Origin: Hemerocallis citrina
Lineage: Eukaryota; Streptophyta; Magnoliopsida; Asparagales; Asphodelaceae
NCBI GenBank assembly: GCA_017893485.1
Contig: CM030359.1
Span: 30,260,430 to 30,324,429 of the forward strand
Direction of reading: 5' to 3'
DNA: 64,000 bases
The notes under the pieces are model-generated. The model was not told where the DNA came from. It worked only from the letters and a program-made list of their open reading frames with translations, and did no database searches. Position 1 is the first letter of the stretch. Every line of letters starts with the position of its first letter. The translations under genes and the position numbers were made by a program. Positions 20,696 through 32,928 of the stretch are shown here, one piece after another.

Positions 20696-21740
20696 ATGGC
20701 CCCCAAAGCCAGGAAAACTTCCACGGTGGGTCGTCATGCGAACCTCTTCCCCCACCTCGTCTGTCGTGCAGTCCATCGGTCACTCAGGTGTCGCAGCAAC
20801 GACTCACCAAGAGCCCTCGCGCTCCAGCCCCAAGCGCTTCCCACCCATTGGCTCAGAATCTCGAGCCCTCAGAGGGCCCCGACCTCCAAAACATCATAAA
20901 TAACTGATTGCATGAGGACGACCTCCGTAACTGCCTCAGCTGCTCCAGGAACGAGGCACCCTCCGACCACAGTCTGAGTCGAAGTCGACATTCCTTCCAT
21001 CTGAACAACAGGGAACGTAGCCGGTCTCCAATTGGTCACCGGCCTCCGAATGGCCGAGCGGATATCCTCCAAGCACTCCGAGGTGGAGCCAGGAGCGAGC
21101 ACACCCAACACTGTCACGCTAAAGGCAGTCACCGAACCAGACTGGATGAGAATCAGGAGTCCCACGGGTTAACCTGATCCGAGGGATTGGAGGATGTCAT
21201 CCTCAAGCAGATACAAGAGATGGAAGACCGCCCGGCTCAGATCGATGAAGGCGATAGGCGGCCGAACCGGGGGTACTAACCCGTTCAATCCCTCTTCTCT
21301 TCTCACATCCGGCAGGCCCAATTCTCGAGGACAGTTAAGCCGCCCGTATTCAGGACTTATAACGGGGAGTCGGATCCGTATGATCACATGGAGGGTTTCA
21401 AAATTCTCATGATGATTTACAGTGCATCGGATGCACTCCTGCCGTGCGTTTCCGGCCACACTGCAAGGTCCAGCTTGGGAATGGTTCTCCTAGCTCGGGA
21501 ATGGTTCTCCCGGCTCGCTCTCAACTCCATTTCCTCCTTCCATCAGCTCGAGGATAAATTCCTCGCCCATTTCGTCACCAGTCGTAAGGTAAAGAAGAAC
21601 AGTACCTCCCTACTGAAGTAGAAAGACGGGGACTCCCTCCGGCACTTCGTTCGGAGGTTCACCGCTGAAACCCGGTCAATCTCCTCCCTTGACGTTGGTC
21701 CCGGGCTATCGGTCACGTTTAAAGACCTCGAGGGCTTCAG
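20696..21740 (+). pseudogene. Retrotransposon gag (copy C)
   Basis: After a short Pro/Ser-rich start, the gag domain is visible in pieces: NGESDPYDHMEGFKILM near 21365-21415, then AREWFSRLALNSISSFHQLE near 21500-21560 and FLAHFVTSRKVKKNSTSLLK, ending in a TAG at about 21619. The frame resumes with RHFVRRFTAETRSI. A duplicated segment (CTCGGGAATGGTTCTCC, 21480-21515) adds a local lesion. It is structurally the capsid precursor of Ty3/gypsy elements (PF03732) but non-functional here; the zinc-knuckle end is deleted. Confidence 0.75.
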
Positions 21741-21749
21741 GGTCCCTCA

Positions 21750-22202
21750 TTGCGATGCCTAGTCATCATTCTCAGCTTCGCCAATCGTGAGGTCTACCAA
21801 ATCCTCGTTGACAACGAGAGCTCGGTCAATATTATGTTCCTTGTATCCTTCGAGGTCCTAAAGCTCTCTCGAGATAGGCTGAAGCCGGCGAGCTATACCC
21901 TACATGGATTTTTGGGTGTCCTAGTTCAGATAGAGGGAATCATCACTCTAGACGTCACAGCCGGGAATTCCTTGACCACCCGAACCGAGGCGATGGACTT
22001 CATGGTGGTGAACATGAAGTCAACATACAATAACATCCTCGGTCGTCCAGGGCTCACTTCCCTCCAGGTAGTGCCCTCTGCCTATCATATGAGGATGAAG
22101 TTTCCGACCGAGTCTAGGCTCGAGGTCGTCGTTGGAAACCAAGAGGCTGCTTGGACCTGCTACATGGCTTTAGTGGGGGTGTGGTTCTTCACATTGATGT
22201 AA
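21750..22202 (+). pseudogene. Aspartic protease region (copy C)
   Basis: The open segment encodes the retropepsin-like domain: YQILVDNESSVNIMF near its N-terminus corresponds to the family D-x-G-S-S catalytic loop, with Glu in place of the usual Gly. YNNILGRPGL further on is the conserved C-terminal protease motif. The expected linker to RT is partly retained to 22440 with stops. The altered loop and frame damage argue against activity. Confidence 0.75.
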
Positions 22203-22439
22203 TCAAATTGCCCTCAGACCAAAGTCCTATCGGCTCGGAGCCTGTGGACGAGTTGGAGGTAGTCCCTTTTACTGAGGGAGACCCTTCCAAATAGTTTCGA
22301 GTGATCAGGTCGCTCAATCCCGACCTCAGGAATGACCGCATCAAGTGCGTCTAGCGGAATCAAAACTTATTCGGTTGAACTCCCTCGAACATACCGGGGA
22401 TTTTCGAGAATCTTATAATGCATCAACTAAGTGTCCTGT

Positions 22440-22947
22440 CAGACTCCGAGCCTGTGCAACAAAAGCGAAGGAAGTTCACCCCGTAGAGACAACATGCAAT
22501 GAAGGAAGAGGTAGAGAAGCTTCTCTCCGCTCGCTTCATCCAGGAGGTCAACTACTTAGAGTGGCTGACCAATGTCATCATGGTCATGGAATCCAGTGAC
22601 AGTGGAGAATATGCATCGACTTCACTGACCTCAACAAGGCATGTCCGAAATACCTCTTTCCTCTGCCGAGCATCGATGCTCTGATTGATGCAGCCTCCGG
22701 CCATGAGCTTGAGCTTCATGTATGCCTTTGAAGGCTATAACCAGATTTGGATGTTTCCCCCTTACATCCCGAAGACATCCTTGGTAACTGACCAGGGACT
22801 ACTGCTACAGAGTCATACCTTTCGGGCTCAAGAATGTTGGCGCAATATACCACAGGCTCATTAACCGAGTTTTCAAATATCAGATAGGGCGCAATATGGA
22901 GGTATATGTCGAAGACATGCACGTCAAAAGTCTTAAAGAGGAGGACT
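22440..22947 (+). pseudogene. Reverse transcriptase fragment (copy C)
   Basis: In alternating frames one reads MKEEVEKLLSARFIQEVNY, WLTNVIMV, CIDFTDLNKACPKY, PSIDALIDAASGHEL and the catalytic block NMEVYVEDMHVKSLKEEDY, where the invariant YVDDM has become YVEDM. At least two frameshifts are needed to connect these. RNase H and integrase are absent: the element ends at a junction with the LTR-like segment at 22953. Confidence 0.78.
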
Positions 22948-22952
22948 ATGTA

Positions 22953-24620
22953 TGTAATGCCCCGAATTCCAAACACAGGCAATTCGTAGCATAAACATGA
23001 TCTTTTACTTCAATTCATACAAATTTACAAGGAATTTAAAACTTTTTATTTACAACTTGTTCTTCACAACAGCACAACGGAATTAAATTAATACAATACA
23101 ATCTACAATAATGAAAATTCTTCAATCTTGTAACAACTCATCATAGTGACTTCAAGTCCATTCCAAGTCCAATACTGCAACTGGGAAACTGTGGCCACGT
23201 TAGTTGGATACAACTGACGCAATGCTATAATACAGTGATTCTTCTACTTTAGCAAACACAAACATGAATGCAAACAGGAAGAGTGACTATCATAGTCGTG
23301 TCAGTGTATGTTATGACTTAATGCCTAATGCAGACATTTATACTACGATGACACTAATGCACACTTGTTCAAATTTTATGCATCCCATACTATATAGGTT
23401 CGAGGGGGAGCCCTTAACGTACTCCTTATTATAGGGTTTACATCCCACACCATACAACCTAACTTAATGAATATACTCCAACGCGTAGTGATCGAGGAGT
23501 CGCACCCCCAGGATATTGGACTTTACCGGCCTACCCCTAGCCCACATATAGTGGATTTACCGAGCATATCCTCAGCCACGAACCCTAGCAAGTCGATCTC
23601 CCGTAACTACGGACCTTACCGGCATACTCCTAGCCAACACATCGTGGATTTATCGGGTGTATCCTCAGTCTCGATCATTTCTAGGAATTGAAGACTCTTT
23701 ACCGGTCTTTTCGATGATAGACAGACATACCCCTAGCCCACACATGTATATTTACCGGGCGTATCCTCAGTCGTGAACATTCCTAGGGACCGCAGTCCTT
23801 TACTGGCCATTTTCTCGACCTCACCGGCCTACCCCTAGGCCACACATATAGATTTACCGGGCGTACTCTTCCATCTCGAACACCTAGGAGCTGCACATTC
23901 TTTACCAGACATGTTTGTCGTTGTTTCTATCATATCTTCTTCTAGTGCCTATCTATAAGTTCAAACATGAATAATATTAGAACACACCGTAAAATTGAAA
24001 ATGACAATTTTGCGCTCATGTGTTACACACGTGTATTTTGTACCGTTACTGGTAATATTTGTAACATGTTTCACTACGTATTTTGAATTCCGACTATTTA
24101 TGCATTTTCCATATTCTTAAAATCATATTTGTGTCAACTCAAATGTAGAATTTCAATCTCGGTATTTTTACGTGCTTTATACGTGTTATCGATGCACGTA
24201 TCGATTATATATTTTTTCACCGCTACGTGTAAAATTTTCAAAGTATTACAATTATTTATTTTATGTATTCGAATTTGTTTTATAAACAAAAATCTATTTT
24301 TTCTCCTATTTTGAATAAAATACATTTATACGTGCGGTGCACGTATTTTCTATGTAGGTAGTGATTACGTCGTGGAATATATAAAAATTAATAAATATAT
24401 TTTCTTATGTTGTATGTCGATTATCTTTGAATATTTTTCCGTTGAGAAAGTTGATTGCGTATTTTTATGTGCGACGTACGTATTTTGCGGTGCACGTATT
24501 TAAGCGTATTCTTTTTAAAATGAGATTTTAAAATATGTTTGTGTGTTTATTTTTGTGCATGAAAAATCTAATTTATTATTAAACTAAACTAATTTTACTT
24601 AAAAATTACTATATATTGTA
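22953..24620 (+). repeat. LTR-like segment with internal TTTACCGG array
   Basis: The segment starts TGTAATGCCCCGAATTCC, the usual start of a chromovirus LTR. At 23450-23910 it contains about four diverged units of 95-130 bp sharing TTTACCGGC, CCTACCCCTAGCC, CACACAT and GGCGTATCCTCAG. The 24000-24530 part repeats ACGTG and GCACGTATTTT motifs. I see no matching LTR end, and the copy-B LTR follows directly, so the right side is probably truncated. It has no ORF. Confidence 0.5.
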
Positions 24621-24623
24621 ACC

Positions 24624-25198
24624 TGTTGCCGCTGACATCGGTGTGGGGATAAACAGATAGATTTGTGGATTCGAGGAAAGGTGAATAGTCAAACCTGAAC
24701 GACTTCACCGGATTTTGACCGAGATCCTTTCTCCGTTAACCTACAAAAAGTGCGAGACACCGAGGTTGATTCCGGCGATGCACCCTCCGATGCTTTTATG
24801 AGTAATTTGAATGATTAAGAAAGAGCTTTAATTGGCAAAAGATTGATTACCTGGTAACAGTGGGGGGAGAGAGGTATTTATAGCCGCCTTAAGAGTCAAT
24901 TTTGGGATAAGATCGAATCCCTACTTCCCGGTGTGGATGGATAGAAGTGGTTAAAAACACTGTTTGAGGATAAATGTGAATCTGAATCCTCTCCTATCCT
25001 ATTTGAATGGGTTTCCTACGAGTTTAAACCTGTACCCAGTAAGACAGGTCTGTTTTCAGGGTTATTGGGTCCTGAATGGAGGCCCAACTCCTGATTCGAA
25101 CCTGCAAGCAAGTGAAATTACCATTTTGCCCCTGCTGGTCTTAAGATCTGTGCCCTAATCTGAATGGTTCCGATTTAATCCTATTTTTAGCCATATCA
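24624..25198 (-). repeat. 3' LTR of copy B
   Basis: On the minus strand it runs from TGATATGGCTAAAAATAGG (25198) to GGCAACA near 24624, 575 bp. It contains the TATA box CTATAAATACC and the GC-rich block shared with the other LTRs. It is somewhat more diverged than the LTRs at 34417, 40349 and 59593 are from each other. Confidence 0.85.
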
Positions 25199-25689
25199 CG
25201 AGCCCCCCACTCTCAAAGACTGAGTTTGGTCAGCCTTTGAGGAGTATTTTTACTGATTTAATGGCTTGCGGGGTTGTATCGGAGTTCAAATAAGGGATTT
25301 CAGATCTTACACGAGGCATGATAAAATTTTTCTGAGTTGATAGCGCGCTCAAGATTGTTCTTGAGCTCTTCTGTATTTTTGGCAATTTTTTCGATTTTGT
25401 ATTATTTTTTCAAACCATTCATTCAATTTTGCGGAGTGATGATTTGTTTTCCGGGAGAGCTAATTAATTGTTCTAGCCAATAATTATTTATCCAGGGGCT
25501 CAAAAATATTTTCCTGAATTTATAATTATTTTTTAGAATTATTAATTAATTTTCCTGAATTTTTAATCATTTTTCTGCAATTTTTAAATAAATAATTCGA
25601 ATTAATAAATAAAATATAATTTTAATCACCTAATTATGACGTGGAGCGATTTGGATCGTCTATCAGCCTTGGGCGTGAAGGCTCGGCTT

Positions 25690-26050
25690 TTAAGTCGCAG
25701 GTTGGACACCTAACTTATCGTATTGTTAGGGAGATAATAGGATGAGAGAGTAGTTTTGAATAATGAGCTCTAATCTATATTTTCTTTTGTGCAAGTTGCT
25801 GCAGAAGCGTCGAACCATAGGTTGGCCTCCAAACTTGTTTTTAGGAAAGTAATGGGTTGTGGGAGCAGTTCCGAATGGTGTGTCTTGTTTTGCAGCTACT
25901 TACATGCAAATTGCAATAGGAGCGTTGAACCATGGTTTGGACTCCGAATCTTTTATTGATGGTTTCGACAGGTCATGGGTCCGGATTTGGATGGTGAGCC
26001 TTGCCTTTAAATCGTTGGCTAACGAATTGTAGTGAAGGCTACGTGCCATG
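25690..26050 (-). repeat. Decayed copies of the family 118-bp repeat in the 3' region of copy B
   Basis: About three diverged units share GTGGGAGCAGTTCCGAATGG and a GGTTTGGACTCCGAATC-like block with the arrays at 37860-38230 and 63275-63960. This ties the pol-bearing copy to the gag-only copies by internal as well as LTR sequence. Confidence 0.6.
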
Positions 26051-26439
26051 GTCCGTACACTAGGCATGCCATTCGGATGAACTGGGTCATGTTCTCAATT
26101 GATTTTAGTACTTGACATAGTATGCCTTGAGGGAAATTATGGTAGGCAAATGATAGTATTGCTGGGGTATCGTTCCTATGAGTTGCAAAGAGAGGTTTGA
26201 GGGGAATCAGGGGAGGATCATGGAGAACCAGGAGAAGATCAAACACAACAAGTAGTTGTAGTAACTTCTCATCACTGAGATTTTGGAAATGGACCCCGAA
26301 GATGATGTCAAAGGGGAGACACATTAAATTTCTTTAAATTTCATTTGTAGATAACAATAAATTTAAGTGGCTGTCTTTCGGCGAGCGTTTATCACATTCA
26401 TTTATTGTCATGGCTTATGAGAATTTTCCGAAGCTCATG

Positions 26440-27620
26440 GAGGAGTGTTAGACACCCTCATTAAACTTCATCAGGTGTTCTGCATTCCACATCCTTGATA
26501 TCTCCTTGCCCTTAGGTCTTCAAGTTGGTAAGTTCTGTGATAGAACACTTTTGAGAAATTTTAGAGACCTTCCCAGTTTGGTTCTAACTTTCTCCTTCTA
26601 CGGGGGTCAGAAATTTCTAGCTTCCTCAGGATGAGGTCTCCTTCTTTATGTTGGCAGGCCGAACCATCTTACTGTATAACCTTTCCACCCTCTGCTGGTA
26701 GGTGTTTCTTCGAAGGCGTATTTTTCACGTACTTCATCAACTAGGTCGAGGTTGCGTCAGAGGCCCTCGGAGTTGTGTTCTTCGTTAAAGGTCATTAGTC
26801 AGGGTGAAGAGATTCCAACTTCCAAAGGAATTAGGGCCTCAAATCCATATATAAGGTTGAGCGGAGCTCTTTGATCGGGATCTATTTTGTGGTTCTATAC
26901 AACCAGAGCACGCTTGGCAGCTCCTCCACCCATAATCCTTTGGGAGATTCTTCATGTCATTTCTTAAAGCCATCAAGGATCTAGCGGTTTGTATTCTCGT
27001 TTTGGCCATTTGAACGAGGGTGGGAAAAGGAGGAGAGACTCTGCTGAATCCCTGAGTCCGTGCAAAACTTGTGAATCCTCTTGCTGCGAATTGTGTGTCG
27101 TTGTCGGTGATCAAGATTCGGGAAAGTCCAAACCTGCAAATGAAAATTTTCCAACATGTTTCCAAAAGAACTGCTGGATCTTATGTTCGGTTATGGATGT
27201 CAGCGGTTTGGCTTTGACCCACTTTGTGAAGTGGTCTATAACCTCCACGAGAAATTTTCTTTGACCAGTAGGTCCATCCCCCACATAGTAAAGGGGGCCG
27301 GGCTTGTCATGGATTTGAGCTTTGCCTTAGGGGTGTGCTTGATCGAAGAGAACCTTTGGTAAGGAGCGCATAGGCAGACATGTTCCTGAGCATCGTGGAG
27401 CAGAGTTGGCCAATAATATCCATGATTAATGATCTTACTAGCGGGATATGGCTCCCATATGGCAGTTGCCCACCCCTGCCTCCTCCCTCGTGCACTTCGT
27501 TGAGAGTGTACTGAGCCTCCTCAGGAGAAAGGCACATAACTGAGGTATAGGAACGCTTGAATATGATCCCTTCTACGAATGTGTACCTTTCTACTCTTCT
27601 CTGAACCATCCTTGCCTCCT
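26440..27620 (-). pseudogene. Integrase region (copy B)
   Basis: Fragments in several frames read as Ty3/gypsy integrase. The zinc-finger area is near 27480-27540 (YTLNEVHEG), the catalytic core contains GLSRILITDNDTQFAARGF near 27100-27140 with the second catalytic Asp, and the C-terminal part (LDLVDEVREKYAFEE, YTVRWFGLP, RKLEISDP-like) extends to about 26440. Several frameshifts and stops break it. Confidence 0.75.
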
Positions 27621-27645
27621 TTGATTCAGCCGAAATGCTCCCTTG

Positions 27646-29110
27646 TTAGAGGAAGATAATTAAGGGCTCCCTCCAGTCGTCCGCTGGCATTTGCGCGTTG
27701 ATGCAGAAGGTCTTAACAACTTCTTCCTTGATGCTCAGACTGACTAGGACCTCCACAAGAACTATGTGGTCCAGCCTTTCAAAGGAAGAGGATGCCAATT
27801 TAGAGAGAGTGTCCGTCTGCTCATTTTCCTCACGAGGAATTCGAGCGACCGAGGACAAACTCGTCCGGTCCGAGCAGTATCACCCATGCCCTATCCTTCT
27901 TCACATGAGGACCCATCAACATAAATTCTCAAGAAGAGAATGTCTTAATGTACCTCGTATGAGTCAGTGATGGTACTCTCAATGATGAACACGACAAAGG
28001 CCTAGGCCTTGATGGTTTTCCTTAACTTATTGCTAATGTCATGTTGGCTCATCTCGATAGACCATTTCACCAACCGTCTGCAGCTTTCCAATTTGTGAAG
28101 GACCTACTTTAGTGGCTTGTCGATGAGGACTTGGACGGAGTGTGCTTGGAATTAAGAAACAAGCTTCAAGGTGGCGATAATAAATGCATACGCCATCTTC
28201 TCCATTTTGCTATAAAGAAGATCGGTATCGTGGAGGACCTTACTTACGTAAGAGATAGGTTTCTGACCTTTATCTTCCTCCCATATCAGGACGGCGCTAA
28301 GGGTATGCTCCGATGTGGCGTGGTAGTTTACTCAATAAAGGGGGGTTAATCAGATAGTTCTTCAACTGGTCGATGTTTTTGGCTCCCCCCCACTTGAAGT
28401 TTTTGGCTTCACAAAGATCTTTGAAGAAGAGGAGGCATTTTCCCCCAGATTTGGAGAGGAATTGTCTGATAGCTGCTAGGCGGCTCGTGAGTCTCTGGAC
28501 CTTGTTAACATTGGTGGGAGGCATCATGTTGAAGACGGCTTGGATCTTCTTCGGATTAGCTTTTATACCCCTTTGGCTGAACATAAAGCCGAAGAACTTT
28601 CCTAAGGAGACACCAGAGGTGCACTTCGAGGGGTTCAGCCTCATGTTATGTTTCCTCAGGGCGTCGAAGGCCTCTTCGAGATCTTTGACATGATCCTCTT
28701 TTCAAGGCTCTTGACAAGCATATCATCGACATAGACCTCCATGTTCTGACCTATCTATTCTTTGAACCCTTTATTAACTAGCCGCTGGTAAGTGGCACCT
28801 GCATTTTTCAGTCCGAATGGCTTGACTCTGTATAAATAGTGTCCTTGTTCGGTGATGAAGAAGGTCTTAGAAATTTTCCGAAAGAACATCCGAATCTGAC
28901 TGTACCCTGAGAACACATCCATGAAGCTGAGAAGTTCATGTCCGGTTGTGGTATCTATTAGGGCGTCGATGTTTAGGATCGGGCATGGGTCATTCGGACA
29001 TGCTTTGTTGAGATCCGTGAAGTTCTTACATATCCTCCACTTGCCAATGACCTTCTTGACCATTACTATTTTGGCTAGCCATTCAGGATATGTAACCTAC
29101 TAGATGAAGC
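27646..29110 (-). pseudogene. Reverse transcriptase / RNase H region (copy B)
   Basis: From 29110 downward: YPEWLAKIVMVKK, GKWRICKNFTDLNKACPND, IDALIDTTTGHELLSFMD, PFGLKNAGATYQRLV, the intact catalytic NMEVYVDDMLVKSL near 28700-28745, then NPSKCTSGVSLGKFFGFM and RLTSRLAAIRQFLSKS. RNase H fragments continue to 27646 with IPREENEQTDTLSKLAS near its end. It needs several frame changes, so no full polyprotein can be made, although the YVDDM active site itself is intact. Confidence 0.82.
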
Positions 29111-29399
29111 GAACAACCAAGAGCTTGTCGACCTCTTCCTTTACAGCTTGCTGCCTATTCGGGGTAAATGTTTGGTGCTTCTGTTGCACTGGTTTGACGT
29201 CTGGGTTAACACTCAGCCAATGCATTTTCAACTTCGGAATCGTCTCCCTCTAAGAATGAAACATCTTCCTAGTCATTGACGGGTTCGAAGTTGATTGGGC
29301 TCCTCTCCGATGGGAGCTCGACTGCATAAAGAGGGAGGAACAAGGCCCCCACTGTGGCAGTGTAGCACACTCGGGCTGCCTCTTGGCTACTATAACCCT

Positions 29400-29866
29400 T
29401 CTATCGTAGGAAATTTCATCTTCATGTGGTAGGTCGAGGAAATGGCCTGGTGTGATGCTAAGTTGGGCCATCCAAAGTTAGGGTTGTGTGACACTGACCA
29501 CCATAAAATCCATCAGTTCGTTCTGGATTGCCGGACCTTCCCTGAAGTAACATCGAGGGTGATGATCCCCTCAATCTAGACCAGTGACACGGAAAAACTG
29601 TGGACGGTATAACCAGCAGGTTACATTCTTTCTCGGGAGACTTTGAGGCCCTTGAAAGCCTCTAGTAATAGGATATTGACTGAGCTACCATTATTCACTA
29701 AGATTCGACGGACTTCCTGGTTTGCCATGCATAGGCTCATCATTAGGGCGCTAAGTCTTTGTCTAAAAAAGTCAGGTACCCCCGATCCCTTGGGACAAGG
29801 GCAAATGTATACTGAGTTCACCTCTTGGATGAACGCCTTCCTGGAGGGGTTAGACTCTTCTTCCAT
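29400..29866 (-). pseudogene. Aspartic protease region (copy B)
   Basis: RRILVNNGSSVNILLLEAFK aligns with the retropepsin catalytic loop, but the catalytic Asp of D-x-G-S-S is Asn here. A stop follows within about 20 codons, and the downstream IEGIITLDVTSG segment is in a different frame. It is inactive as it stands. Confidence 0.72.
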
Positions 29867-29899
29867 GGGCCCACCATGTACAGAATGGAATGCGGCTAT

Positions 29900-30611
29900 C
29901 GATCCTGATTCTCGGGACTAGGCTCCTTCTCCGGGTACTTATTAGGCCCACGGACAGGAGAAGGGGCCACTTTGTCCTTCTGCGAGAACTTGGACAAATA
30001 TTCTCGTTGGATCAATGCCTTGATCTCCTCTTTAAAGGCCTAGTAGTCACTGCTTTCGTTCCCGTGATCGCGATAGAACCAACACCAGAACCTTTTATCC
30101 TTCTTTTTCCCAGGGGAGTCCCTCTTCCACCAATTCCTTTAGCACCGCTATGATTCTAGCTTTGAATGAGGTGAATTTATCGAATTGAGGCACATGAGAT
30201 GGAGCCTATGACCGGAAATGTCCTTTTGGAACTTCTTGGAGTTTCTGTGCTATCAGCCTTCCAATTTCCCTTATGTGATGATTTCTTGTGACCCCTTAGG
30301 ATGCAAGGTCTCATCAGCTCGGATCTATTTTGTGCTCTAGATGAGGTGATCAGAAAAATCTGAGGGTGGCTTCTTGGGAAGGGAGGTTTGGAAGAGGTCA
30401 AGTCGGACGTTGTACCTGAATGCGGCTGCTGCGATCGTGGAATCAAGAGAGGGGTTGGATCAGGCCCCTGTTGTAAATCACTGGACGAAATCATGGAGTG
30501 ACTCTCATTCCTTCTGCTTTGGTCTAGCAAGGAAGTGCTCATCTTCTCCCCCTTACGTCTGGTCACGAAGTACGTAAGAAAGCTTTCCTTGAGCTGATTG
30601 AATGAGTAGAT
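29900..30611 (-). pseudogene. Gag C-terminal part (copy B)
   Basis: From the truncated edge inward: SFNQLKESFLTYFVTRRKG and KMSTSLLDQ match the capsid domain seen in the gag at 38574-40072. Near 30030-30090 a zinc-knuckle-like CWFYRDHGNESSDY has Tyr in place of the last Cys, followed by EEIKALIQREYLSKF. Several frameshifts are needed. Confidence 0.7.
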
Positions 30612-31420
30612 GGAGCAGAGATGAGGCTCAAATTCAGTGGGACTTAGCCATGAGGGATGAGATGAACTCCTTAGAATAGAACTTAACTTGGGAATTGACC
30701 AAGTTACCTGCAGGGAAATAGGCTCTTATGAACAAATGGATTTTTAGAGTCAAGGATGAGGCAGATGGCAGTAAGAGGTACAAGGCGAGGCTTGTTGTAA
30801 AAGGATTCTCACAAAGAGAAGGTGTTGATTACAGTGAGATCTTTGCACCAGTTGTGAAGATGGCATCAATTAGGGTTTTGCTTAGTATTGTGGTAATTAA
30901 AGACTTGCACTTACAGCAGTTAAATGTGAAAAACAACCCACAGGTTTTGAAGTAAAAGGAAAAGAAGCTATGGCATGTCGACTGAGGAAGAGTCTTTAGG
31001 GGCTCAAACAAGCACCACGGCAATGACACTTGAAGATTGATTGCTTTATGAGAGAAAAAGGTTTCGATAGATGCGAAACAGGTCATTGTGTGTATGTTTA
31101 TAGACATGAGGACAATAATATAGTTACATTGACATTGTCTGTAGATGACTTGTTGTTAGCAGGTTCATATATGGAGAAGATCAAGAAAGAGAAGAAGATT
31201 CTAGCTTCGAAATTTTCTATGAAGGACTTGGGTGAAGCAAAGAAAATCCTCGGCATGAAGATTAGTAGAGACAGGAAAAGCAAGAAGCTTTGGTTATCTC
31301 AAGCGGACTATGTGAAGAAGGTGTTGAAGAGATTCAATATGGATGGTGCGAGGCCAGTCACTTGTCCCTTGGCTACTCACTTCAAGTTATCAATGGACTT
31401 GTGTCCTAAGACAGAGGCAG
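30612..31420 (+). pseudogene. Ty1/copia reverse transcriptase, first part (copy D)
   Basis: The segment begins within the copia RT N-terminus. RYKARLVVKGFSQREGVDY, FAPVVKMASIRVLLSIVV and LHLQQLNVK are textbook copia RT, followed after a small disrupted section by a large open stretch (31030 on) with LTLSVDDLLLAGSYMEKIK, where the active site YVDDL reads SVDDL, and FSMKDLGEAKKILGMKI. Stops near 30680, 30716 and 30953 break it. A 1.5-kb solo LTR at 31421 separates it from its continuation at 32929. Confidence 0.85.
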
Positions 31421-32928
31421 TGTCAGATTTCAATGGCAAACACAGATTGAATACACAGCGAAAAAATTATAAAATATTGAAACTAGCCATGGATCCATGC
31501 AAAAACCATAAAATGTGTTTAAAAGTTATACCTTAAGGATGGATCTGCTGTCTCCAAGATATGTCGATCACAGCACTACAATGTTGTGGGGGCCCTATGG
31601 TATCCACACAAACGGATCAAAATAAAGCTTTTCTCACACCGCGATGCTAGCTGCGGGATGGGGTTGTTCCTCATGATCTCTTTCTCATAATTTCTGTGAC
31701 GGCTAGGGTTTTCTTATATGTGATTTTTCCACAGATATGTATCATATATATAGCTGCAGTAAATTAACCCTAAGAGAGTAACGAGCTTGTTGGGCTCAGA
31801 ATTTGATCTGGATCAGATTCGTGTATGGACCTCTGAACTTTAGTCAGCCTATTTAATCTAATTAAATGTCCAACCAATGTCAGGAATCCAAATCTTACTT
31901 GAGTTTCCAATTAAATTCATCTTATGAATTTAAATCCCAATTTCGATCAATTCTAAGTGTGTGGCCATGTAGATTCTCATTACGTCGACAGTGATACTAA
32001 AATCATATTCTAGTATTACAAATGGTGAGTGATATTTAGCAATACATCATTGCTACTCAAGTGGTGGGAATGTCAGTGACTTGACATAAACTATCTGTGA
32101 CCAATGTTACCTTGTAGTCTAGTCCCTTTGTCCAAATATCTTAATTGACCACAAGACATAGAGCGTGTCACCCTTGTATAGTTCAATCTTTGACTTCTTG
32201 ATCTCTGAGTAGACTTACTAAGATAAATGAGCTTAATATCTCATATTGACTCATTTGAGCATTGCCATGCATTTTGTAGTCTCACTCAATCAAGTGGCCT
32301 ATAGATATGGCTCATATTATGTAAGTGGGACAAATCCCATCTAAGTCACTCATATCCCTCCGCATGATTTGTAGTATATCTATAGTCGACTTTATAACCA
32401 CCTTATTACATACAACGTTTGATGACATTAAAACATATAACTTCTCATGTAGAAAACCGTAGTAACTACAAGTCAAAGGAGTACATACACCATGGTCACT
32501 GTGAGAACCGCTTATGACACTCACGTAACAATCCATGCAGCGTTCTCATGGTGGGTCAGTCCAGTACATTATTACCTGAATATGTACCCATGTGAAGACT
32601 TGCTATCTCATATCCATGACCATGAGATATGGTCATCGGTCTATGCACATATTAGTCTCTATCTATTATTGTTTTTCTACTTCACAATAATACTTGACTA
32701 GGGACATTTAAGAATAGTGTTCTGATTACAACCAATAAGATCTCACAATCAAGTCATGCACTTGATATCTCATGGTATTGAACCTACTATTTTAAGGACT
32801 TTATTATGCTCATATAATCACAATAAATAACACAATAAATAAAATGTCTCATATATAAAATAAATATCATAATGTAATGTAAACTAGTAATGTCAATACA
32901 CAACTGACCTCTAGGGCATACACCAACA
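31421..32928 (-). mobile_element. Solo LTR of another copia family inside copia RT
   Basis: On the minus strand it begins TGTTGGTGTATGCCCTAGAG and ends AATCTGACA, 1508 bp, with TG...CA ends. The start resembles LTRs of the Angela-type copia lineage, which commonly begin TGTTGG..ATGCCCTAGAGG. It interrupts the RT of copy D between the codons for PKTEA and EEMIDIPYAS. No internal region is present, so it arose by LTR-LTR recombination. The target duplication is not clean (GGCAG versus CATAG). Confidence 0.72.

Larger units (their letters stand above)
20182..22947 (+). mobile_element. Decayed Ty3/gypsy retrotransposon copy C, truncated in RT
   Basis: A plus-oriented 5' LTR (start near 20182 is uncertain, end near 20645) holds a TATA box (CTATAAATAATT, 20350) and the family GC-rich block GGAGGGTCCGCCGCCGGG. 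It is followed by TTGGCATCGTCTGTGGGA, the primer-binding-site form seen with GCGCC in the copy at 40327-40348. Gag, protease and part of RT follow with many lesions, and the element stops at 22947. Confidence 0.75.
24624..30611 (-). mobile_element. Ty3/gypsy retrotransposon copy B with gag and pol remains
   Basis: A minus-oriented element with a 3' LTR at 24624-25198, a polypurine tract on its right (minus strand GAGTGGGGGGCTCG, 25199-25215), decayed family repeats at 25690-26050, then integrase, RNase H, RT, protease and gag in order toward 30611. The order gag-PR-RT-RH-INT is the Ty3/gypsy order. The 5' LTR and gag N-terminus are missing because copia sequence begins abruptly at about 30612. 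LTR and repeat sharing with the gag-only element at 34417-40933 suggests this is the decayed pol-bearing partner form. Confidence 0.82.
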
